Below are positions 18,451 to 27,473 of a DNA stretch of 64,000 bases, piece by piece. The notes below the pieces were generated by a model. It was not told where the DNA came from. It did not search any database and saw nothing but the letters and a program-made list of their open reading frames with translations. This DNA is from Chitinophagales bacterium (GTDB lineage: Bacteria > Bacteroidota > Bacteroidia > Chitinophagales > CAIOSU01). Where the stretch lies: contig JAGYJT010000001.1 in assembly GCA_018401955.1 (NCBI GenBank), positions 1-64,000 on the forward strand. The letters are read 5' to 3'. How positions within the stretch are numbered: the stretch's first letter is position 1; each line of letters opens with the position of its first letter. The translations under genes and the position numbers were made by a program.

Positions 18451-19491
18451 CTACAACTTAGCCTGCGACATAGAAAGCTCCACTACAAACCTATCATCCA
18501 GCACATTGAGGTATCGGGCAGCACCTGCTGAGAGTTTTACTATGATGTTTTCGTTGGTCTTATTGTTAGGCAGCTTACCAATTACTTTGGCATACACTAC
18601 CCTATTGTTCATCAGATTGCGCACCATAATTACGGAGCCTATTGGCGCAGACTTGTGCATGGCATAAAAACGAAACTGGTTTTCGTGCGAGGCATCATTT
18701 ATCCAAATAGCAGTGCCTTTCACGGCTTCAACCTTACCATCAGCCAAGGAAGCATTGTATTTTCCTTCCAAATCAACGAGCATATTCATATCAAAAGAGG
18801 CTACGGTTACCGCGCCGTTATCTTCTTCATCCAATATCATGGCTTGGCTGCTGTCATTTGCAGGTACCACACTTCCAGAAGGCCTGCTAGGTGCATAAAG
18901 GGCATTAGAATCAACTGGCGCTTTTGCGGGCGGTGTAGCTGGTTTTGGCGCAACTGTGTTGTTTGGGTTAATAATGCTACCTGAAGGAATTAATAATACT
19001 TGGCCAATACTCAGGCCATCCGCTTCCAACTTGTTAGCAGCTTGTATAGCCGCTACATTGGTATGGGGATATTGCCTGGCAACCGAGTACAAGGTTTCGC
19101 CAGTAACCACCGTATGCTTTATGTAGCCACCATTTATAGGTGGAGCCACAACTGTAATTGAAGGTGCAGTGTTGTTTACAGCAGGTGCGGTAGGCGCAAC
19201 AAATATGGCATTAGCATCTGTTTTACCTGCATACAACGGCACAACCAACATATCGCCTGGGTGTAGGGCCGATGTTTCATCCATTAAGCGGTTTACGCTA
19301 CGCAAGCTATCTACTTGTACCCTGTAGCTTTGGGCTATGGAGTAAAAGGTTTCGCCTTGCTGCACTTGGTGCACCGTGTAGGCCTTACCGTTAATGGTAA
19401 CCATATTGGTTTGGGCAAACAGACTGCCAGCAAACAACGTACAGGTTAGCAATAAAACGGTTGCAATATGGGTGCGAAACATGTTGAGCAA
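18451..19491 (-). CDS. LysM (x2) protein with C-terminal RlpA-like double-psi beta-barrel
   Basis: Two LysM motifs ('YTVHQVQQGETFYSIAQSYRV', 'HTVVTGETLYSVARQYP'); 'GTAIWINDASHENQFRFYAMHKSAPIGSVIMVRNLMNNRVVYAKVIGKLP'. Confidence 0.87.
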   Translation of the reverse strand: MLNMFRTHIATVLLLTCTLFAGSLFAQTNMVTINGKAYTVHQVQQGETFYSIAQSYRVQVDSLRSVNRLMDETSALHPGDMLVVPLYAGKTDANAIFVAPTAPAVNNTAPSITVVAPPINGGYIKHTVVTGETLYSVARQYPHTNVAAIQAANKLEADGLSIGQVLLIPSGSIINPNNTVAPKPATPPAKAPVDSNALYAPSRPSGSVVPANDSSQAMILDEEDNGAVTVASFDMNMLVDLEGKYNASLADGKVEAVKGTAIWINDASHENQFRFYAMHKSAPIGSVIMVRNLMNNRVVYAKVIGKLPNNKTNENIIVKLSAGAARYLNVLDDRFVVELSMSQAKL

Positions 19492-19569
19492 AATGGTTAA
19501 ATTTGAATGGATTAGTTACACTTCAACTAATAAACCGAATTTAAGGGCAAATTATTATCCAAGCACTAT

Positions 19570-21006
19570 ATGAAACGTAGCATTTACAAACGATTAGCAC
19601 TTTGGGTGTTCAGCTTAATGGTCACCATACCCGCATTATTGAGCGCACAAGATACTGCCAATACCGCTGCAGATACAGGCTATATAACGCCTGTGTTTAA
19701 GGACACCTTGAGTACAGTGAAAACACTTGAAGGCAAACAAAAGGTATACTACTTTAAACTAGACGATGAGATAATGCCGCCAGCGGGCCGATTGGTAAAC
19801 AAAGCCATTGATGATGCCGAAGCATGGGGGGCTACCTTAATTGTAATGGAGCTGAACACATTTGGCGGTAGAGTAGATATTGCTGATGAAATTAGGAGTA
19901 AATTGTTAGATGCTACCGTACCCGTTGCCGTTTGGATAAACGATAATGCCGCCTCAGCTGGTGCGTTAATTTCTATTGCGTGCGATAGTATTTATATGGC
20001 GCCGGGCAGTAGCATTGGTGCTGCTACCGTGGTGAGCGGTGAAGACGGCACCCAAATGCCTGATAAATACCAAAGCTACATGCGCAGTACCATGCGCAGT
20101 ACCGCAGAGGCTAATGGTCGCGACCCGATTATTGCAGAAGCGATGGTTGATGACCGTATTGTAATACCTGGTATTATCGACTCTGGATACACACTTACCT
20201 TTACCACTACCGAGGCACTAAAATATGGTTATGCCGAGGGCATAGCAGATAGCCGCAAAGAAGTATTGGACCTACTTGGCGTGGTAGACCATGAGATAAA
20301 AGAATACGAACCCGATACTTTAGATGCCGTTATTGGCTTTTTGATGAACCCTGCGGTAAACTCTTTATTACTTTTGGCAATAATTGGCGGTATTTACTTT
20401 GAGCTACAAACCCCTGGTGTGGGCTTTCCGCTGGCAGTGGCTGTAACTGCCGCAGTGCTGTTTTTTGCTCCGCTGTACCTTGAGGGTTTAGCCGCCAATT
20501 GGGAGATATTGTTGTTTGTGATAGGAGTGATACTCTTAGCGGTAGAGATATTCGTTATCCCTGGTTTTGGGGTAGCGGGCATTAGTGGTATTATACTTAT
20601 TGTGGGCTCCCTAATTTTGTCTTTAGTTGCCAATATTGATGGTTTCGACTTTACTTTTGCCTCTAGCGAACAGCTTACCCGAGCGGTGCTGCAAGTTACC
20701 ATTATCCTTACCCTAGCTATTGTAGGCTTTTTGGTGTTTAATGAGCGCATTACAAACTCAGCGGCATTTAAAAAACTAACCTTACAAGATACTTTGGGTG
20801 GCGAAGGCTCAACTGCGGCCCTTAGCGAGCTAGATGCCTTGGTAGGCAAAACCGGCATTGCTGCTACCGACCTTCGCCCAACTGGCCGCATAACTGTTGA
20901 CGACGAACGCTACGAGGCAGCCACAGATGGGGAGCTACTTGAAAAGGGAACAGAAATAGTAGTAGTGCGCAGCAGGGGAAACTACGTGCAGGTAAAAAAG
21001 GCATGA
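19570..21006 (+). CDS. NfeD family membrane protein with ClpP-class serine protease domain
   Basis: 'NDNAASAGALISIACDSIYMAPGSSIGAATVV'; TM bundle; C-term 'LVGKTGIAATDLRPTGRITVDDERYEAATDGELLEKGTEIVVV'. Confidence 0.93.
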   Translation: MKRSIYKRLALWVFSLMVTIPALLSAQDTANTAADTGYITPVFKDTLSTVKTLEGKQKVYYFKLDDEIMPPAGRLVNKAIDDAEAWGATLIVMELNTFGGRVDIADEIRSKLLDATVPVAVWINDNAASAGALISIACDSIYMAPGSSIGAATVVSGEDGTQMPDKYQSYMRSTMRSTAEANGRDPIIAEAMVDDRIVIPGIIDSGYTLTFTTTEALKYGYAEGIADSRKEVLDLLGVVDHEIKEYEPDTLDAVIGFLMNPAVNSLLLLAIIGGIYFELQTPGVGFPLAVAVTAAVLFFAPLYLEGLAANWEILLFVIGVILLAVEIFVIPGFGVAGISGIILIVGSLILSLVANIDGFDFTFASSEQLTRAVLQVTIILTLAIVGFLVFNERITNSAAFKKLTLQDTLGGEGSTAALSELDALVGKTGIAATDLRPTGRITVDDERYEAATDGELLEKGTEIVVVRSRGNYVQVKKA

Positions 21007-21387
21007 TTAACCATGCAAACGAGTGCCTAACCATAGACCGCCAAAGGCAAGCAAAATGCCCAGCACGTTGCTTAGCAGTAAATATAGCAAGGCTGCTTTC
21101 ATATCGCCTGCTTGAAAGCGCTGCATCATTTCGAGGGCAAAGGTAGAAAAGGTAGTAAAGCCGCCCAAGAAGCCTACGAATAGGAAGTTTTTAAGCGTAT
21201 CTGGCATTTGCGGTACATCTAAGTAACCCCAAAGGAAGCCGATAAGCAATGAGCCGACCATATTAACGGTAAACGTGCTGGCCGGGATACCCAGCCATTG
21301 TTGCCTACCCAGCCAAAGTACCACGCCATAGCGCCCAAGGATGCCCATTGAACCTCCAACAACAAGTGATAGCATGTTATACCACAT
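21007..21387 (-). CDS. crcB: Fluoride efflux transporter CrcB
   Basis: 'GGSMGILGRYGVVLWL', 'TFTVNMVGSLLIGFLWGYL', 'VGFLGGFTTFSTFALEM'. Confidence 0.95.
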   Translation of the reverse strand: MWYNMLSLVVGGSMGILGRYGVVLWLGRQQWLGIPASTFTVNMVGSLLIGFLWGYLDVPQMPDTLKNFLFVGFLGGFTTFSTFALEMMQRFQAGDMKAALLYLLLSNVLGILLAFGGLWLGTRLHG

Positions 21388-21410
21388 ATGACAAAGGTAA
21401 TTGTTTTAGT

Positions 21411-21534
21411 CGATGGTCCATAGTCCACGGGACATGGATTCCAAGCTTCGTTTAATATCGTTAGTATCAGCTTGGAGTAAGCTATTTACATGGTAACTAA
21501 AGTACATAAAACTATGGACTATGGACCATTGACA
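21411..21534. repeat. Extragenic inverted pair of short-word repeats (CGATGGTCCATAGTCC ... GGACTATGGACCATTG) with nested inner palindrome
   Basis: Outer arms 15/16 complementary; inner arms ccaagct (21441-21447) / agcttgg (21469-21475). Confidence 0.8.
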
Positions 21535-21638
21535 ATCGTCCAACTAAATATTTCACCAACTATACTTGGGTATGATAGCCAAAGCACCTATTTTTACCCT
21601 CGCAAAACATACCAAGATAATTTACCTTATAACCGATC

Positions 21639-21971
21639 ATGAAAAATACTACCAATAAAGCGTTGTTTGACAAGGCCGAGAAAATTGCCCAAGACGGCAA
21701 AGACCTAACTGCTGCCATACCTGTGTTAATGAAGTTGCGCGAAGAAGCAAAAGCTGCCGGAGACCCGCTAGTAACCAAGGTATTACGACTTGCTAGCCAG
21801 TACATTGAAAACACAGGTGGTTTTGAATTGGGACAATATTTTGAAGAGGAGCCTCTGCCCGATGATATGAGTAACCTAGAGTACTTTTTGCAACTAATTG
21901 CAGAAAGCGACAACAAGTTTAACCGTGAAGAGTTAGCTAACTTTCGCGATGTGTTTAACCAATTAGCATAA
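21639..21971 (+). CDS. Hypothetical protein, ~110 aa, helical
   Basis: Intact ORF followed by a terminator; antisense ORF 21560-22039 less plausible. Confidence 0.7.
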   Translation: MKNTTNKALFDKAEKIAQDGKDLTAAIPVLMKLREEAKAAGDPLVTKVLRLASQYIENTGGFELGQYFEEEPLPDDMSNLEYFLQLIAESDNKFNREELANFRDVFNQLA

Positions 21972-21991
21972 GCAATACCCTTAAACAATAA

Positions 21992-22028
21992 AAAAATCCC
22001 GTTTTGCTGGTTGCGAAACGGGATTTTT
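21992..22028 (+). terminator. Rho-independent-type terminator between convergent genes
   Basis: aaaaatcccgttt-tgctggttgc-gaaacgggattttta. Confidence 0.88.
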
Positions 22029-22056
22029 ATTTTCATCATCTAATGTTCATTTAGCA

Positions 22057-23712
22057 CTACTCCACAATAAGTTTCCCACTTGCTACTTTACCACTTGTAG
22101 TTACTATTTGGTATAAGTACATCCCTTTTGCTACTGAGGGTAATTTGATATTGTTATCACCGGCATATAGTTCTATATAACTTATTACCGCGCCCGATAT
22201 GGCAGTAACAGTAATAGTACCACCCTCATTGTTTGGCACGCTTACACTAAGGCTACCATTGGTTGGGTTGGGATAAATGTTTGGATTAAAACCCAAAAGC
22301 GTACCTGTACCTACTGTGGTGTCTGCTACATAAATGCTACAATTGCTGGCCAGTGGATTTAACTCAATAGGGCCCTGTGGGGTTAAGTTTTTGCCTAAAA
22401 ATGCTGGATAATCATATCCATAACGGCTCACTTGAAAGGTATTATTTGATATCGCAACATTACCTTGCGTAATAGGCCCCACACCGTTTACGGGCACTTC
22501 ATAATGCCAAACTATAGAATCATCTGGTCCAATTTCAAACAACCTACCCTTTGCACCTTCACAAACCAAAATATTGCCATTAGGTAGCGCTTGTGCCCCG
22601 CTTATGTTTCGAGAATAAAAACTCAAGGGCGGATTAGCGGTGTAACGATAAAACAAGCTATCGGGGCCAAAAGGTTGCCCCTGGTTAATGGTATAATTAC
22701 CATCAACAAGCAGTGGAGGTGTAAAGATATCTATTGTCGAATATTCGCCATCAGGTCTACCTTGCCCATTGTTGTATACAGTAATCTTGCCACTATTAGG
22801 ATACCCATCATTAATCCAGCGAGCATCATGTTGTTCAAAAAATATCTGGTCGGCTGCAGTACCTCGGCGGTAAGCGGCAGGGTTACCCCAGCGGTATAGT
22901 AAATCGCCTCCATGCCCTGCGTTGCCGCCGGTAGAACCAGCAGCCTCTGCCGTAGTAGTGCTATGGTCAATTATCCATACTTCACAAAACCTATGCGAAC
23001 TCAACAAAATTTGGTCAAGCGCCTCATTATACTCTATGCCGTTCACATGCATCCAATCTGGATCTAAAGTTCCTGGGTAATTAATATTAAACTTACGCGG
23101 ATTGGCACCCACCACACCAAAATTAGCCTTAGTACTATCAAAATCTTGCACCACATGGTCAGATGCGTGCCATTCCCATACGATATTACCTGTTCCCATA
23201 CCGGTAGGCTCTACTTCAATTATACTACACTCCCAAAAACTTGCATCTACCTTGGCAGGATCTTTACCTAGTGCTATGGCTGCATTTTCGCCAATATCAT
23301 AAAACGCAAGCATCAAAACGTTACCATTCGGCAAAGCCTGCACATCGTGGTTAGAACACTTAACACTATCGCTATAATCATAGTACCAAATTAGGTTGCC
23401 ATCCCAATCAAACAACTCAACCCTGCCCGCTGCACCACCTGCCCTAAAACTAATATTGTTATTAGTTGCAGCAGAGCGCAGTAAATTGCCATTAGGTAGC
23501 AAATACCCTGCAAGGCCCGGTTGGTATGCAGATTGCCACGTGTTTACCACCTCCCCACAATTATCAATTAGGTAACTGGTTTCGTAAGCCACTGGACACA
23601 CTAGGGTATAACCGTTGAATGATAGGCTATCGTTGAAAAACAACCCTACTGTTTGCTGGGCATAAGCAGCAAAGGAAAATACTACAATTAGAAAGGTGAG
23701 AATATGGCGCAT
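22057..23712 (-). CDS. Arylsulfotransferase-like (ASST) protein with T9SS type A sorting domain
   Basis: 'GNLIWYYDYSDSVKCSNHDVQALPNGNVLMLAF', 'EHDARWIN', 'SGAQALPNGNILVCEGAKGRLFEI'; C-term 'NIYPNPTNGSLSVSV...GMYLYQIVTTSGKVASGKLIVE'. Confidence 0.88.
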   Translation of the reverse strand: MRHILTFLIVVFSFAAYAQQTVGLFFNDSLSFNGYTLVCPVAYETSYLIDNCGEVVNTWQSAYQPGLAGYLLPNGNLLRSAATNNNISFRAGGAAGRVELFDWDGNLIWYYDYSDSVKCSNHDVQALPNGNVLMLAFYDIGENAAIALGKDPAKVDASFWECSIIEVEPTGMGTGNIVWEWHASDHVVQDFDSTKANFGVVGANPRKFNINYPGTLDPDWMHVNGIEYNEALDQILLSSHRFCEVWIIDHSTTTAEAAGSTGGNAGHGGDLLYRWGNPAAYRRGTAADQIFFEQHDARWINDGYPNSGKITVYNNGQGRPDGEYSTIDIFTPPLLVDGNYTINQGQPFGPDSLFYRYTANPPLSFYSRNISGAQALPNGNILVCEGAKGRLFEIGPDDSIVWHYEVPVNGVGPITQGNVAISNNTFQVSRYGYDYPAFLGKNLTPQGPIELNPLASNCSIYVADTTVGTGTLLGFNPNIYPNPTNGSLSVSVPNNEGGTITVTAISGAVISYIELYAGDNNIKLPSVAKGMYLYQIVTTSGKVASGKLIVE

Positions 23713-23763
23713 AGGACTTTACTATACCCATAAAGATAGCGAGAAATACATGATTAAAGAGGC

Positions 23764-24432
23764 TTAGTGACAGCTAGCGCCCACCGCTGGGCTGATGAAC
23801 GGAATACCCAAGCCCATACCGCGCAATATAAACAGGCAGCCAATAATACACACAAATGTAGGGATAACATATGGAGACAGATTGGCTAACCGCTTACCAA
23901 GCCAGCCACCGCCTAAGGTTACTGCAACCAGGGTACTTGCGGTACCCATACCGAACATAGCCATAAACCCAGCAGATTGGAATAAGTTATTACCCGCCAA
24001 TGAGCCGGCCACTGCCACGTATACCATACCACAGGGCAATAATCCATTAAGCATACCTGTAATGCCGCTTGAGAGCATGGTGCGTTTCTGCATTTGCTGG
24101 CTGATGCGGCTGGTAATTGGTTGAAAGTTGATACCGCGACCCTTAAACCAACCTAAGCGAGGCACAAAGTAAATACCCAATATCATAATACCCGATATAA
24201 TAGAAAGCCATTGCTGCCAGCCCCCAATGCGCACGCCTAAACCAAGCAAGCCTGCCAACAGGCCCAAAGTTATATAGGTAGTAATGCGACCGCTATGATA
24301 AAGCAAGAGTCTGGCCCAGCCATTTTGCTTTAGTCCACTTACTCGATTAAGCGCAAGTACAATGGGTCCACACATACCCACGCAATGAAGGCTAGATGCC
24401 AACCCCAACAATAAGCCACTCAGCACAAACAT
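23764..24432 (-). CDS. Sulfite exporter TauE/SafE-family (cbb3 maturation-associated) membrane protein
   Basis: 'GLLLGLASSLHCVGMCGPIVLAL', 'GMLNGLLPCGMVYVAVAGSLA'. Confidence 0.88.
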   Translation of the reverse strand: MFVLSGLLLGLASSLHCVGMCGPIVLALNRVSGLKQNGWARLLLYHSGRITTYITLGLLAGLLGLGVRIGGWQQWLSIISGIMILGIYFVPRLGWFKGRGINFQPITSRISQQMQKRTMLSSGITGMLNGLLPCGMVYVAVAGSLAGNNLFQSAGFMAMFGMGTASTLVAVTLGGGWLGKRLANLSPYVIPTFVCIIGCLFILRGMGLGIPFISPAVGASCH

Positions 24433-24433
24433 A

Positions 24434-24865
24434 TCAATAGGTTAAAACCTGTTCTGTTAGATAATCTTGCCCGCCCGCATTAAAGGTTACTTTTATGCGC
24501 CATAAGCCAAAAGGTTTTCCTTTCATTGGAAGTACAATAGGTTCGCCGGCAGCAACACTAAAGGTACTATGCTCATCTTGGCTACTATCCGAGGGGCGAT
24601 AAAGCCATACCTTACCCGTAACCGCATCATCCATAGGAAAAGTAACGGTAACCATCTCCGCTTCGCGTAAAGGTTCTATCAAGGGTTTTTTACCAGTGCT
24701 GTTAGTCAGTTCTCGCTGTTCCATTTCGTTCTGAAACGTCAAAGTTTGCGTATAGTAATCTGGTGCTACCAAGCTTACATCTTGTTGCATGGCCATGTAC
24801 ACCATAAACAAAATAAGGCTTGCAAAACTGCCGTAAAGTATCGCTATTTTCCATCCCCAGCTCAT
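24434..24865 (-). CDS. FixH family protein (CcoH-like)
   Basis: 'SWGWKIAILYGSFASLILFMVYMAMQQDVSLVAPDYYTQTLTFQ'; position after ccoG. Confidence 0.9.
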   Translation of the reverse strand: MSWGWKIAILYGSFASLILFMVYMAMQQDVSLVAPDYYTQTLTFQNEMEQRELTNSTGKKPLIEPLREAEMVTVTFPMDDAVTGKVWLYRPSDSSQDEHSTFSVAAGEPIVLPMKGKPFGLWRIKVTFNAGGQDYLTEQVLTY

Positions 24866-24902
24866 AGTATATTATTTTAGGTATGCTTTTAATAATTATC
24901 AA

Positions 24903-26300
24903 TCATTTATTACCTGCTGGACCCAAAAAGCCCGTTTTTACGCTGCCCACTTTTTTGTCTCCATCCATTAAGCTTATGCGCACATTGGTTTTTATACCAT
25001 CCAAATCGTTGGGGTCTACATCCAAAAAGAAACTCGACTCTGCCATACCACCTGAGGGTACCGTAAGAATGCTGTCTTTGCCAATCAACCTAATTGTAGC
25101 GTTCACGTTTGGCGACAGGGCAATGTGCATGGTGTCAAATGTTTTGTTGATGATTTTTACCTGATAGAGATTGCTTACACGGCCATCATCAAGCTTTTGA
25201 AACAACGTACCTGGCGTGCGCAACACAGTTGCCTCCACATCGCTACGAATAAACAATAGCGTAACCATAACGCCAACCAAAAGCACCAATACCCCGGTAT
25301 ATGCCTTCATACGTGTGGTAAAAATAAAGCCACGGTTCTCTTTAATACTGTTTTCTGAGGCATAGCGTATCAAGTCAAGCGGCCTATGCACCTTTTCCAT
25401 CACCTCATTGCAAGCATCAATACAAGCGGTGCAGTTTACGCACTCCATTTGGGTGCCGTTTCTGATGTCAATACCAGTAGGGCAAACCCTTACACAAAGG
25501 CCACAATCTATACAGTCGCCAAGGTCCTTGTTTTCAGTGTCTTTTTTAATCTTACCCCTGGGTTCGCCGCGCACATGGTCATAGGCAACAATCATGCTAT
25601 CATCATCCAACAGTACCCCTTGCAGGCGACCATAAGGGCAAAACGTAGTGCACATTTGCTCTCTAAACCGTGCATAAACACCATAAAAAAGGAACGTTCC
25701 GGCAATCATGGCAATAAAACCGCCTTGCTGTTTAAGTGGCGAGGTATTCACTAAATTCCAAAGGCTATCAACACCTATTACCCAAGCGATAACCGTGTGA
25801 GAGATGATAAAAGCAATCAGTAAAAACAAACTGTGCTTACCAACCCGTTTTAATACCTTTTCGCGGTTCCATGGGGCATGTACCAGTTTTCGCTGGGCAC
25901 TGGCATCGCCCTCAATCCAATATTCTATTTTTCTAAATACCAGCTCCATGAAAATGGTTTGGGGACAAACCCAACCACAAAACACCCTGCCATATACTAC
26001 CGTAAACAAAATGATAAACACAAAAAAGGTAATCATAGCCAAGCCGAAGAGGTAAAAATCTTGTGGCCAAAATACCGCACCAAACAGAATGAACTTCCTA
26101 GCGAAAACATCCAAAAGAAACAACGGATGCCCATTTATCTTTATCCAAGGCACTAGTAGCAAAAAAGCTAAAAGACCAAAGCTAACCCAGGTGCGATACT
26201 TATAGTACTTACCCGATGGCTTGGTAGGGAACAACCAAATTCTTCCTCCCGATTCGTCAACGGTTGCAAGGCTATCCCTAAAATCTTCGTGCTTATCCAT
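24903..26300 (-). CDS. ccoG: cbb3 oxidase accessory protein CcoG (FixG), 4Fe-4S ferredoxin type
   Basis: 'GRVFCGWVCPQTIFMELVFRKIEYWIEGD', 'CIDCGLCVRVCPTGIDIRNGTQMECVNCTACIDACNEVM'. Confidence 0.96.
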   Translation of the reverse strand: MDKHEDFRDSLATVDESGGRIWLFPTKPSGKYYKYRTWVSFGLLAFLLLVPWIKINGHPLFLLDVFARKFILFGAVFWPQDFYLFGLAMITFFVFIILFTVVYGRVFCGWVCPQTIFMELVFRKIEYWIEGDASAQRKLVHAPWNREKVLKRVGKHSLFLLIAFIISHTVIAWVIGVDSLWNLVNTSPLKQQGGFIAMIAGTFLFYGVYARFREQMCTTFCPYGRLQGVLLDDDSMIVAYDHVRGEPRGKIKKDTENKDLGDCIDCGLCVRVCPTGIDIRNGTQMECVNCTACIDACNEVMEKVHRPLDLIRYASENSIKENRGFIFTTRMKAYTGVLVLLVGVMVTLLFIRSDVEATVLRTPGTLFQKLDDGRVSNLYQVKIINKTFDTMHIALSPNVNATIRLIGKDSILTVPSGGMAESSFFLDVDPNDLDGIKTNVRISLMDGDKKVGSVKTGFLGPAGNK

Positions 26301-26305
26301 AATAG

Positions 26306-27277
26306 TTACTCTTGTATAGTGCTATCCGCTGCAGATGCAGGGATAGTATCGGTAGCGGGTGCAGCAGTATCACTATCAGCACCATCTGCTGTCCAAATAG
26401 TACCTTGTGCCTCTTTTTGGTTAGCTGGGTTGGTGCCTTGCAAAGTCAAAATATAGCTTGATACATCTTGTATATCCTTAGCTCCCATTTGGTCTTTCCA
26501 AGAAATCATACCTTTTTCTGGCACCCCGTACTTAATGGTAGCAAATACATTTTTAATGCCTCCACCATGTATCCAGTACTCATCGGCAAAGTTAGGTCCT
26601 ACCCCGCCCTCGCCAGATGCACCATGGCAAGCTGCGCAATAGGTTATAAAAATTTGCTTACCATTACTTAAGCTACTTGCATCAGCTAATAAGGTCACAT
26701 TGTTTTCATTGACCAAATTGGCCATTTTGGCTAAGTATGCATCCTTTTGCTCTTTGGCAATAGCCATATCTTGCTCATACTCGGCATATTGGCTCCTATC
26801 TGTACCCGAAAGTTGATAATAGAAGAAGTAGACAAAGGCAATTACGATGGATGCATAAAACATGGCGGTCCACCAAGGCGGCAAGTGGTTATCAAGCTCT
26901 TTGATGCCGTCGTAATCATGATCGAGCATAATATCTTCCTCTTGCTCAATTGGTACGGCATCGGTGAGCGTTTTAGATATTCTATTCCAGCTAAAGAATT
27001 TAATAGTTGGAAAGAACTCCACACCTTCTAAATGCTCTTGCTGCGCTCCAGTTAAGGTTGCCTTGGTCATGGAAACCAACATGCTAGAAAGTAAAAACAC
27101 TACGAACAACATGATACCCATAACTATGGCAAATAGCCCGATAAGTATCTCTGACTGGTGCGTATCCATAAAATTGGGCAACTGCTCGGCCGGCGCTGAT
27201 GTTTGGGCAAAAGCAGGTACTGCCATGCACAACATAAATGCTATGGTAGCTATATGGTTGAACAACTTATTTTTCAT
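26306..27277 (-). CDS. ccoP: cbb3-type cytochrome c oxidase subunit III (CcoP), single c-type heme motif
   Basis: 'IFITYCAACHGASGEGGVGPNFADEYWIHGGG'; only one CXXCH in 323 aa. Confidence 0.9.
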   Translation of the reverse strand: MKNKLFNHIATIAFMLCMAVPAFAQTSAPAEQLPNFMDTHQSEILIGLFAIVMGIMLFVVFLLSSMLVSMTKATLTGAQQEHLEGVEFFPTIKFFSWNRISKTLTDAVPIEQEEDIMLDHDYDGIKELDNHLPPWWTAMFYASIVIAFVYFFYYQLSGTDRSQYAEYEQDMAIAKEQKDAYLAKMANLVNENNVTLLADASSLSNGKQIFITYCAACHGASGEGGVGPNFADEYWIHGGGIKNVFATIKYGVPEKGMISWKDQMGAKDIQDVSSYILTLQGTNPANQKEAQGTIWTADGADSDTAAPATDTIPASAADSTIQE

Positions 27278-27470
27278 TGCTGGCGTTTTGAAATGGTTTA
27301 TTCACTGCGTTATCATCTTCCAAGGGCATCGTTCTCATGTGTGCTAAATGCGCTTTATTGGCGGTTACAACATAAATCAACAGCCCTAAAAAGAACAAGA
27401 AGAATATGGCAAACGAAATGGTAGGGAAAATGCCAATGTTATCCACACCACGAAGTATCTCTTTATACAT
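27267..27470 (-). CDS. ccoQ: CcoQ-like small membrane protein
   Basis: Single TM, between ccoNO and ccoP, overlaps ccoP start. Confidence 0.75.
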   Translation of the reverse strand: MYKEILRGVDNIGIFPTISFAIFFLFFLGLLIYVVTANKAHLAHMRTMPLEDDNAVNKPFQNASNEK

Positions 27471-27473
27471 GGC

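Noticed and set aside
24903-26300. Possible rnfC/nitrogenase-type ferredoxin island
   Set aside because: Neighbours and motifs clearly identify CcoG in a cbb3 cluster.
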